Shown piece by piece: positions 1-5,143 of a stretch of 5,143 nt of DNA (within the stretch, counting starts at the first letter, position 1; each line of letters opens with the position of its first letter). A program made the position numbers and the translations under genes. The notes below the pieces were generated by a model. The model did no database searches, was not told where the DNA came from, and was given only the letters and a program-made list of their open reading frames with translations. This stretch comes from SVTX01 sp045658225 (GTDB lineage: Bacteria; Bacillota; Clostridia; Oscillospirales; CAG-272), in the NCBI GenBank assembly GCA_045658225.1, contig JAZOUO010000034.1, positions 1-5,143 of the forward strand, written 5' to 3'.

Positions 1-597
1 GAGAGCAATATAAGAAAAGAGCTTTGCTCGCTTGATTCGGGATTTGCGGTGAGCTTTGGTGTGGGAACTGCAAGCAGATGCTTCCGTCTTAAGGATACAA
101 AGAAAATAATCTCATTTATGATCCTTGTGAAAACGGGTGTATTAAAGCTCAGCAATCAGATAGAGGGGCTTGTTGAATACTCAAGAAATCTCGGTATAGT
201 AGAAACAAACGGAGAGAGGATTATTTTCTACCTTTCCGCGCGTTCGTCGCTTGAGTCGCAGATAGACTTAGCATGCCGTGAGCTTGATATGCTTGCTTCA
301 GCTCTTGGTGCGAAGACAAAGCATTATTCACGGTATCCCGGCTGGGAGTATGCGCCCGACAGTAAGCTTCGTGAGGATTATCTGGACACCTTTGAGAGCC
401 TTTGCGGCACTCGGCCCGAGGTTGTTGTGATACACGCGGGACTTGAATGTGGCGTTATCTCATCTAGAACGCAGGGGCTTGATATAATTTCAATAGGTCC
501 TAATATGTACGACATACACTCTCCCGCGGAAAGACTCAGTCTTTCCTCATGCGAGAAAATATGGATGGTTATTGTGGAATTTTTAGCCAAGAAATAA
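1..597 (+). CDS. pepD: Aminoacyl-histidine dipeptidase (PepD, M20 family), C-terminal part
   Basis: This is the 3' end of a gene cut by the left edge: the frame is open from base 1 and gives 198 residues before TAA. PepD is a cytoplasmic metal-dependent dipeptidase (M20 peptidases) that splits dipeptides including Xaa-His such as carnosine; full-length members are about 480 residues, so over half is missing. Visible family signatures, in fragment numbering, are NLGIVET near 64, the segment RYPGWEYAP near 111, HAGLECG at 145-151 and IHSPAERL around 172. In the M20 family the Glu of the HAGLECG block and the His of the HSP block bind metal, and both are intact here (E149, H173). The C-terminus ends normally and nothing suggests decay. 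The promoter lies outside the window. The next gene follows 5 bases after the stop, which suggests co-transcription. Confidence 0.95.
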   Translation, partial: ESNIRKELCSLDSGFAVSFGVGTASRCFRLKDTKKIISFMILVKTGVLKLSNQIEGLVEYSRNLGIVETNGERIIFYLSARSSLESQIDLACRELDMLASALGAKTKHYSRYPGWEYAPDSKLREDYLDTFESLCGTRPEVVVIHAGLECGVISSRTQGLDIISIGPNMYDIHSPAERLSLSSCEKIWMVIVEFLAKK

Positions 598-602
598 GAA
601 AA

Positions 603-1748
603 ATGAAAAGACTAAACTCCGAACTTTTAAAGAAAAACATTGAAAAAACAATAACTGCGGATATAGAAAGCGGTCGCGTAGGCGGCGCCGCAGTCAATGT
701 AATGCAGAACGGAGAGACCCTCTACAGAGCAGATTTCGGCTATTCGGATTGTGATAGCAGGACTCCATTAGCATCTAATACTATTTTCCGTCTGGCATCT
801 ATGACAAAGCCCATTACTGCGGTGGCAACACTTATACAGGTAAGTCGCGGACTTGTTGATTTGTTTGATCCCATAGAGAAATTTTTGCCCGAGTACGCAG
901 AGCTTGACGTAGGCGTGATTGACGAAAACAAACAGGTTGTGAGAGCCCGAAAAGCTCGCAATAAGGTGAGAATTATACATCTTCTGACACACTCCAGCGG
1001 CATAGGTACGCTTGAGGTGGGTGATGTTCAATTTGCACAGATGAAGCCCGAAAATATGCAGAGCATAGCGACTGTCGTGGACTATTTTGGGGGCGCGGCG
1101 ATAGCCTTTGAGCCTTATACGTCGCAAGCTTATTGCCCCGTTGTTAGCTTTGATATACTTGCAAGAATTATTGAGATAACGTCTGGCATGCCTTATGCCG
1201 AGTTTGTAAAAAAAGAAATTTTTGAGCCTCTCGGAATGTCGGATACAACTTGTGTTCCGACCGACGAACAGTGGTCAAGAATGATAAGTATGCACAACTT
1301 TGTAGATGGCAAGGGTGTGTCTGTTGACGCCGGAAGCAGATATGTTTTTGGGGGCTTTTCCACAACGTATAACTGCGGCGGTGCAGGAGTTGCGTCAACC
1401 GTTGAGGACTACGCAAAGTTTGCGAATATGCTTCTTTGCGGCGGAGAATATAACGGTGTGCGAATTCTCCCTGAGGGACTTGCCTGCTCGATAGGTGTTC
1501 CTCATCTTCCCGAAACGGTTATGCCGGGTCATGAAATCTGGGGACTCAGCGTAAGAGTAATAGTAGGGGATTATACGCTTCCAATAGGCTCATACGGCTG
1601 GAGTGGTGCTTACGGAACGCATTTCTGGATAGACCCCGAAAACAAGATAGTTGCGATATATATGAAAAACTCGCATTATGACGGCGGCGCAGGAGCAAGC
1701 ACGGCTTGCGCGTTTGAATCTGACGTTATGAAATCCTTTGAAAATTAA
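603..1748 (+). CDS. Beta-lactamase-fold serine hydrolase (class C beta-lactamase/esterase-like)
   Basis: The 381-residue product belongs to the serine beta-lactamase-like family (AmpC/EstB/penicillin-binding type), whose members are esterases, amidases, D-aminopeptidases or carboxypeptidases. The SxxK nucleophile motif is SMTK at residues 66-69. A likely catalytic Tyr is Y177 in the stretch AYCPVVSFDILARIIE, a variant of the usual YxN motif. The third motif is GWSGAYGTHFWIDP (332-345), in the position of KTG/HxG. There is no signal peptide or membrane segment, so a cytoplasmic enzyme is inferred rather than a secreted lactamase or cell-wall enzyme. In-frame ATGs also exist at 549 and 561, inside pepD. 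I chose 603 because it lies 5 bases after the pepD stop and gives a normal-looking N-terminus. No strong ribosome binding site precedes any of the three, so translation may be coupled to pepD. The substrate cannot be told from sequence; true beta-lactam resistance activity is not implied. Confidence 0.9.
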   Translation: MKRLNSELLKKNIEKTITADIESGRVGGAAVNVMQNGETLYRADFGYSDCDSRTPLASNTIFRLASMTKPITAVATLIQVSRGLVDLFDPIEKFLPEYAELDVGVIDENKQVVRARKARNKVRIIHLLTHSSGIGTLEVGDVQFAQMKPENMQSIATVVDYFGGAAIAFEPYTSQAYCPVVSFDILARIIEITSGMPYAEFVKKEIFEPLGMSDTTCVPTDEQWSRMISMHNFVDGKGVSVDAGSRYVFGGFSTTYNCGGAGVASTVEDYAKFANMLLCGGEYNGVRILPEGLACSIGVPHLPETVMPGHEIWGLSVRVIVGDYTLPIGSYGWSGAYGTHFWIDPENKIVAIYMKNSHYDGGAGASTACAFESDVMKSFEN

Positions 1749-1751
1749 AAT

Positions 1752-1781
1752 AAACGGCGTGACCGCATGGTCGCGCCGTTT
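1752..1781. terminator. Bidirectional intrinsic terminator between convergent genes
   Basis: Bases 1752-1764 pair with 1769-1781 in a 13-bp stem (one G-U wobble, at 1760/1773) closed by the loop GCAT. The core is GC-rich (ACGGCG/CGCCGT). On the plus strand the stem runs into TTTT and then GTCGTT, a short tail. Read on the minus strand it is followed by an AT-rich tail (TTATTTTAATTTT), which is the better U tract. It sits 3 bases after the serine hydrolase stop and about 38 bases after the stop of the converging CPBP gene, so it probably serves both. Confidence 0.85.
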
Positions 1782-1819
1782 TGTCGTTATATGGTGCGAA
1801 ATAATCCGTCTTGCAGTGT

Positions 1820-2785
1820 TTAACCCAAAAAGGCAAATACCAACACGAACGCAATGTAAATCGCAACACAAGCAATATTTATTGGATTTTTGAAGATTTC
1901 AAACGCGGATTGTATTTTGTCGGACGTTTTTGTGTTCTTATTAGGGGGTGTTTTCTCAGCTTTTGCGTATGCAACAAAAAGCTTGGAGATCACGCCCAAA
2001 AACAGAATGAGAGAGATCAAAAATACTATTATAGTAATGATCACGAGCGCATATGCGTCCGATGAGCTGACGAAAAAGTTGGCTATGTTTGTTCCCAAAA
2101 ACAGCCCGTAGATATTAAAGAGAAAGTGGGCGCAGATTGACGTCACAAGTGAGCCTGTGACAAGAAACAATGAACAATATATAGCTCCGGCAAAAAAGAA
2201 CGAGGGGATAAGACGCAAGGAGAACGGTGTCATAGCGTAGAAAAGTCCTGATATGATAACTGCCGCGAGAATCCCCTTTCTTGCGTATGTGCGAGTGAGC
2301 AGCTTTCTGAAAATAATCTCCTCAACTATCGCTGGAAATGCGGCAAAGGTAAGAATCATATATATAATTGACACCACGCCGCTGTCACCATTTGCGGTGA
2401 GATGACCATAGAGAGTAAATCCCTCGGTTATGTCGTATATCCCATAGAAAAGTATATCTAAGAGCAGAGTGCCCGATATAAGAAGCAATACGGCTATGGC
2501 GGGCAAAAAGATAAGACGGGGAGATATTTTTCTGATGTTCATTTCTTTTGCCGTGTCCTCAACTGACAGCCTATTTTTTGACAGCGAAAGATACACGAAC
2601 AGAGGAATAAGAAAAATTATAATTTCAAATATAAGCGCACCCAAAAACTCGTCAGAATGGTGAAGCCAGAAGTTGTCGGCTACCGCGCAGACAAGGCATA
2701 AAGCAAACACGGAGCATATAAGAGCAGACTCTCGGTTGCTTTTGCAATAATTTATGACACGCGATAAAAGTCTTTTATCTTTCAT
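1820..2785 (-). CDS. CPBP-family (CAAX protease/Abi-like) intramembrane metalloprotease homologue
   Basis: A 321-residue integral membrane protein with about eight hydrophobic segments (roughly 21-36, 47-68, 92-116, 138-153, 171-186, 194-215, 217-236, 246-270, with another at 302-320). It carries CPBP motif 1, EEIIFR (E155, E156, R160), and motif 3, HFLFN (H220, N224). In the family (Rce1 and bacterial Abi proteins) these residues, with a His in motif 2 (FxxxH), form an intramembrane metal site. Here the motif 2 position reads FYAMT (182-186), with Thr in place of His, so catalysis may be altered or lost. A charged linker (about 276-295, TPPNKNTKTSDK) precedes a final hydrophobic helix. The reading frame is open upstream to 2917, but that part overlaps the preceding gene; ATG 2785 is one base past the DJ-1 stop (TGATATG) and gives a normal N-terminus. 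No good ribosome binding site is seen, so translational coupling is likely. The substrate is unknown. Confidence 0.9.
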   Translation of the reverse strand: MKDKRLLSRVINYCKSNRESALICSVFALCLVCAVADNFWLHHSDEFLGALIFEIIIFLIPLFVYLSLSKNRLSVEDTAKEMNIRKISPRLIFLPAIAVLLLISGTLLLDILFYGIYDITEGFTLYGHLTANGDSGVVSIIYMILTFAAFPAIVEEIIFRKLLTRTYARKGILAAVIISGLFYAMTPFSLRLIPSFFFAGAIYCSLFLVTGSLVTSICAHFLFNIYGLFLGTNIANFFVSSSDAYALVIITIIVFLISLILFLGVISKLFVAYAKAEKTPPNKNTKTSDKIQSAFEIFKNPINIACVAIYIAFVLVFAFLG

Positions 2786-2786
2786 A

Positions 2787-3329
2787 TCAATCCGCAAAAA
2801 CCGACGCCTTGATGCGCTCGGCAACTTCCTTTCCTTTGAGAGCCTCAATAAGTGCAAGCCCAAATTCAAATGCCGCACCCATACCCTTTGCGGTGATGGT
2901 GTTTCCGTCGCGAACAACGGTCTTTATAGGCTCAATTTTCGCGCCATCAAGATATTCCTCAAAGCCGGGGAAGCACACCGCGCATTTATCCGAGAGAAGT
3001 CCTCGCTTGCCAAGTATCATAGGGGCGGCGCAGATAGCCGCGAGATATCCGCCATTTTTGCTTGCCGCGCGTATGGCGGAGTCAACAATACGGGAGTTGT
3101 CAAGATTTTTAGCGCCGGGCATGCCGCCGGGGAGAATTATCATTTTGGGAGAAGAGTCACGGTACATTATTTCGGGTATGTCCGCGCCAACCACAATTCC
3201 GTGTGTGCCGACGATAGATTCGCCGCCCACGCCTACTGTCGTCACATCAACACCCGCGCGGCGCAAAAGGTCAAGAGGACACAATGCCTCTACCTCCTCA
3301 AAACCGTTTGCCAAAAACATATATACCAT
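2787..3329 (-). CDS. DJ-1/PfpI superfamily protein, YajL/DJ-1 type
   Basis: The 180-residue cytoplasmic protein matches the DJ-1/YajL branch in length and motifs. It begins MVYMFLANGFEEVEAL, with E14 in the place of the conserved Glu that hydrogen-bonds the catalytic Cys (E18 in human DJ-1). It has the LPGGMPGAKNL loop at 66-76 and the nucleophile elbow AAICAAP, with C100 equivalent to human C106. Reported activities for this family are glutathione-independent glyoxalase, protein/nucleotide deglycase (disputed) and redox-stress chaperone; which applies here is not shown by sequence. The frame is open up to 3389, but an upstream start would lie in the promoter. ATG 3329 has an AAAGGAG site 8 bases ahead and matches family N-termini. 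It is the first gene of a two-gene unit with the CPBP gene. Confidence 0.93.
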   Translation of the reverse strand: MVYMFLANGFEEVEALCPLDLLRRAGVDVTTVGVGGESIVGTHGIVVGADIPEIMYRDSSPKMIILPGGMPGAKNLDNSRIVDSAIRAASKNGGYLAAICAAPMILGKRGLLSDKCAVCFPGFEEYLDGAKIEPIKTVVRDGNTITAKGMGAAFEFGLALIEALKGKEVAERIKASVFAD

Positions 3330-3337
3330 AATCTGTG

Positions 3338-3344
3338 CTCCTTT
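3338..3344 (-). promoter_or_regulatory. Ribosome binding site of the DJ-1 gene
   Basis: Read on the minus strand this is AAAGGAG, 8 bases before ATG 3329. It fixes the start at 3329 rather than the ATG at 3320 or the open frame running upstream to 3389. Confidence 0.85.
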
Positions 3345-3360
3345 CCCATAAACTGAAATA

Positions 3361-3389
3361 ATTATAACATATATAGCCTTCTTTGTCAA
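3361..3389 (-). promoter_or_regulatory. Consensus sigma-A promoter for the DJ-1/CPBP operon
   Basis: On the minus strand TTGACA (3389-3384) and TATAAT (3366-3361) are separated by exactly 17 bases. Both hexamers match the housekeeping consensus at 12 of 12 positions. Transcription is predicted to begin near 3354, leaving a leader of about 25 bases that holds the AAAGGAG site. No clear operator overlaps it, so strong constitutive expression is the simplest reading. Confidence 0.88.
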
Positions 3390-3432
3390 TCAAGTTGGGG
3401 ATATATACCTTCATTTTTGTTGTATAATGCTA

Positions 3433-3460
3433 TTGACTTTTTTGAGTTTTGTAATATAAT
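3433..3460 (+). promoter_or_regulatory. Sigma-A promoter for the MATE transporter gene
   Basis: TTGACT (3433-3438) and TATAAT (3455-3460) are separated by 16 bases, with a predicted start near 3467 and a leader of about 33 bases. A second TATAAT at 3423-3428 lacks a fitting -35 element and is probably incidental. The -35 elements of this and the divergent DJ-1 promoter are about 43 bases apart, so a regulator bound between them could touch both, though no convincing inverted repeat is visible there. Confidence 0.78.
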
Positions 3461-3485
3461 ATTTTATTAGAACAAACTTTATCGA

Positions 3486-3491
3486 GAGGAG
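3486..3491 (+). promoter_or_regulatory. Ribosome binding site deciding a TTG start
   Basis: GAGGAG ends 8 bases before TTG 3500, the ideal distance. An ATG at 3492 directly abuts the site, is in another frame and reaches a stop at 3564-3566 after 24 codons, so it is not the transporter start. Confidence 0.82.
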
Positions 3492-3499
3492 ATGAGATT

Positions 3500-4894
3500 T
3501 TGGAGAAGGTCAAAAAAATTAAGAATAACGACTTTACCGAGGGCGCGATATTTGGCAAGCTTATAAAGTTTGCTCTGCCACTTATGGCAACGGGATTGCT
3601 TCAGACGCTTTACAACGCGTCGGATATGATAGTAGTGGGCAGATTTTCTCCGAGCAAGGAGATAGCGATGGGTGCGGTCGGCTCTTGCTCCGCGCTTATA
3701 AATCTTATACTCAATCTCTTTATGGGGTTGGCAACGGGCGCGGGAGTTCTCGCGGCACAGAATATAGGAGCAAAGAAATACGACCATCTCAAAAAGGTGG
3801 TGGATACGTCACTTGTCGCCTCACTTATATGCGGTGTCATTCTGGCGATATTCGGATTTTGCATGGCAGAGCCGCTTCTGACTCTTATGGGCACTCCTGA
3901 GAATGTACTGAGAGAAGCCGTGCCATATATGAAGGCATATTTCGTAGGCGTGCCCGCGTGTATGCTGTATAACTTTTTGGCGGCGATACTTCGCTCGTCG
4001 GGAGACTCAAAACGACCTCTTATATTCCTAGCAATATCGGGACTTTGCAACGTAGGTCTCAATCTCATAATGGTGCTGTGCTTTTCAATGGGCGCGGTCG
4101 GCGTAGGAATCGCGACCACTGCCGCGCAGTACATATCCGCGATAATGATATTTATTTATATGTCGCGTGCGGACATCGTTTGCAAGATAGACACCAAAAA
4201 TATAAGACCCAGCCGTGAAAAGCTCTTGTCTATGATAAGAATAGGAATGCCCGCGGGAGTGCAGGGAATGCTTTTCTCAATATCAAACGTCCTTATGCAG
4301 TCCACGGTCAACACCTACGGAGATGTAATTGTCAACGGCAACGCCGCGGCGGCAAACATTGAGGGATTTGTATATATCTGTATGAACGCGATGTATCATT
4401 CAACGCTCACATTTGTTGGACAGAACGTCGGCGCGGGTAAGTACGACAGAATTAAAAAGATAGTATTACAGAACGCCCTGCTCGTTACGGGAGTGGGACT
4501 TATAATCGGCGTGGCGGTCACAGCCTTCCACGAACCGCTTTTGCAGATATATGCGCCCGAGAGCGAGGCAGTCAGAGCCGCGGCGGCAAACAGACTTTAT
4601 ATAATATGCAGCGCGTATTTCCTCTGCGGACTTATGGAAGTGGGTTGCGGCGCAGTGCGAGGAATGGGCAAGGCAATATTGCCTATGATGGTATCGCTTA
4701 CAGGCTCGTGTTTGCTCCGAATTGTGTGGATATTTACAATATGTCCTCTTTTCCCGGGCAATATTTACGTGCTTTATTTGTGCTACCCTATAACTTGGAT
4801 AGTGACCTCAGCTGCACATTTCGTATGCTCGGTTATCGTGTCGAAAAAGCTGAAATTGGCCTCTCTTGCGTCTAAACGCTCGTCTTTGGCGTGA
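3500..4894 (+). CDS. MATE-family multidrug/cation antiporter
   Basis: The complete 464-residue protein has the usual length and about 12 hydrophobic segments of MATE transporters, which sit in the cytoplasmic membrane and export drugs or cationic organic compounds in exchange for Na+ or H+. The two pseudo-symmetric halves are visible: AQNIGAKKYDHLKKVV (86-101) in the first half recurs as GQNVGAGKYDRIKKIV (307-322) in the second, and LRSSGDSKRP (164-173) has a counterpart in VRGMGKAILPM (386-396). The cytoplasmic loop between halves is near 223-245. The N-terminus (DFTEGAIFGKLIKFALPLM) is typical of Clostridia MATE proteins and supports the TTG start; the next in-frame ATG would cut into helix 1. 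It is divergent from the DJ-1/CPBP unit and has its own promoter. No strong terminator follows. The substrate is unknown. Confidence 0.95.
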   Translation: MEKVKKIKNNDFTEGAIFGKLIKFALPLMATGLLQTLYNASDMIVVGRFSPSKEIAMGAVGSCSALINLILNLFMGLATGAGVLAAQNIGAKKYDHLKKVVDTSLVASLICGVILAIFGFCMAEPLLTLMGTPENVLREAVPYMKAYFVGVPACMLYNFLAAILRSSGDSKRPLIFLAISGLCNVGLNLIMVLCFSMGAVGVGIATTAAQYISAIMIFIYMSRADIVCKIDTKNIRPSREKLLSMIRIGMPAGVQGMLFSISNVLMQSTVNTYGDVIVNGNAAAANIEGFVYICMNAMYHSTLTFVGQNVGAGKYDRIKKIVLQNALLVTGVGLIIGVAVTAFHEPLLQIYAPESEAVRAAAANRLYIICSAYFLCGLMEVGCGAVRGMGKAILPMMVSLTGSCLLRIVWIFTICPLFPGNIYVLYLCYPITWIVTSAAHFVCSVIVSKKLKLASLASKRSSLA

Positions 4895-4953
4895 GTTGAG
4901 CTAAAAACAGCAAAAAAACAGTCCAAACAATGCAAAAAAGAGTGAAAACTCTC

Positions 4954-4982
4954 TTGATAAAATTATAAATTTGTGGTAAACT
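4954..4982 (+). promoter_or_regulatory. Candidate promoter of pgk
   Basis: TTGATA (4954-4959) is followed after 17 bases by TAAACT (4977-4982), preceded by TG at 4974-4975 as in an extended -10. An overlapping TATAAT at 4982-4987 is a better -10 hexamer but lacks a -35 at normal distance. Either would start transcription about 35-40 bases before the pgk start codon. The surrounding interval 4895-5026 is AT-rich and holds no other recognisable element. Confidence 0.6.
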
Positions 4983-5026
4983 ATAATTTGGTAGAAAATT
5001 TGAAAATTCTGAAAGGCGGAATCAAA

Positions 5027-5143
5027 ATGACTTACAACAAGAAATCCATTGAAAACGTTCAAATCAAAGCAGGCCAGAAGGTATTTGTTCGTTGCGACTT
5101 CAACGTACCCTCAAAGGACGGCGTTATCACGTCCGACAAGAGA
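5027..5143 (+). CDS. pgk: Phosphoglycerate kinase, N-terminal part
   Basis: The first 39 residues are present and the frame stays open at the right edge; complete enzymes are about 390-420 residues. The signature VFVRCDFNVPSKDGVITSDKR (19-39) is the highly conserved phosphoglycerate kinase N-terminal motif (usually RxDxNVP), where the Arg and Asp-Phe-Asn residues contact 3-phosphoglycerate. The enzyme transfers phosphate between 1,3-bisphosphoglycerate and ADP in cytoplasmic glycolysis. AAAGGCGG (5012-5019) lies 7 bases before ATG 5027 and serves as the ribosome binding site. The gene follows the MATE gene by 132 bases with a separate promoter candidate, so it is probably an independent unit. 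Whether other glycolytic genes follow is outside the window. Confidence 0.96.
   Translation, partial: MTYNKKSIENVQIKAGQKVFVRCDFNVPSKDGVITSDKR

Noticed and set aside
603..1748. Antibiotic-resistance beta-lactamase
   Set aside because: The fold and SxxK motif match, but there is no signal peptide and the Tyr and third motifs are those of esterase-like relatives, so a resistance call is unsupported.
2786..2917. Extended N-terminus of the CPBP protein starting at 2917
   Set aside because: The extra 44 residues come from the DJ-1 coding region read in another frame, are Arg-rich and unlike CPBP N-termini; ATG 2785 fits the junction better.
2754..3356. Long plus-strand open frames opposite the DJ-1 gene (200 and 180 codons)
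   Set aside because: They lie antisense to a gene with clear DJ-1 motifs, show no recognisable protein features, and have no promoter or ribosome site of their own.
3399..3409. GGATATATACC between the divergent promoters as a possible operator
   Set aside because: It is not a true inverted repeat when the two halves are paired; only the outer GG/CC match, which is expected by chance in AT-rich DNA.
3423..3428. Second TATAAT upstream of the MATE gene
   Set aside because: There is no -35-like hexamer 16-18 bases upstream and no TGN extension, while the TTGACT/TATAAT pair downstream is better.
3610..4134. 174-codon minus-strand open frame inside the MATE gene
   Set aside because: It is antisense to well-conserved transporter sequence; its Pro/Ser/Thr/Ala-rich translation is typical of a shadow frame.
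4936..4955. Possible terminator hairpin after the MATE gene (AGAGT-GAAA-ACTCT)
   Set aside because: The stem is only 5 bp, A/T-containing, and is followed by CTTGATAAAA rather than a T run, so it is not a convincing intrinsic terminator.

Overview
The window looks like ordinary chromosomal DNA from a low-to-moderate GC Firmicute, most likely a gut-type Clostridia lineage. The grounds are the protein styles (Clostridia-like MATE transporter, YajL-type DJ-1 protein, PepD, phosphoglycerate kinase), Shine-Dalgarno-led genes, consensus sigma-A promoters, a TTG start codon and AT-rich intergenic DNA. No RNA gene, CRISPR array, insertion sequence or phage gene is visible. The species cannot be named from this sequence alone.

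Layout: (1) 1-1748, plus strand. The C-terminal 198 residues of an aminoacyl-histidine dipeptidase (pepD, cut by the left edge) are followed 5 bases later by a cytoplasmic beta-lactamase-fold serine hydrolase, probably in one transcript. (2) 1752-1781 is a 13-bp hairpin with a T run on one side and an A/T-rich tract on the other. It should stop transcription from both sides, because the next two genes converge on it. (3) 3329 down to 1820, minus strand. A DJ-1/YajL-family protein and a CPBP-family membrane protein are separated by one base, driven by a full-consensus sigma-A promoter (TTGACA-N17-TATAAT) and closed by the shared terminator. (4) 3330-3499 is a divergent promoter region. (5) 3500-4894, plus strand: a complete MATE-family multidrug/cation antiporter starting at TTG. 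(6) 5027 to the right edge: the first 39 residues of phosphoglycerate kinase (pgk), with its own promoter candidate just upstream.

How the genes work together: pepD plus the hydrolase fit small-peptide or ester/amide turnover in the cytoplasm. The DJ-1/CPBP pair and the divergent MATE gene would fit a stress or detoxification neighbourhood, but that link is inference from position only. pgk is core glycolysis and probably begins another transcription unit. The most notable protein-level oddity is that the CPBP protein keeps motif 1 (EExxxR) and motif 3 (HxxxN) but has threonine where motif 2 normally has a metal-site histidine. I see no convincing new biological system here.
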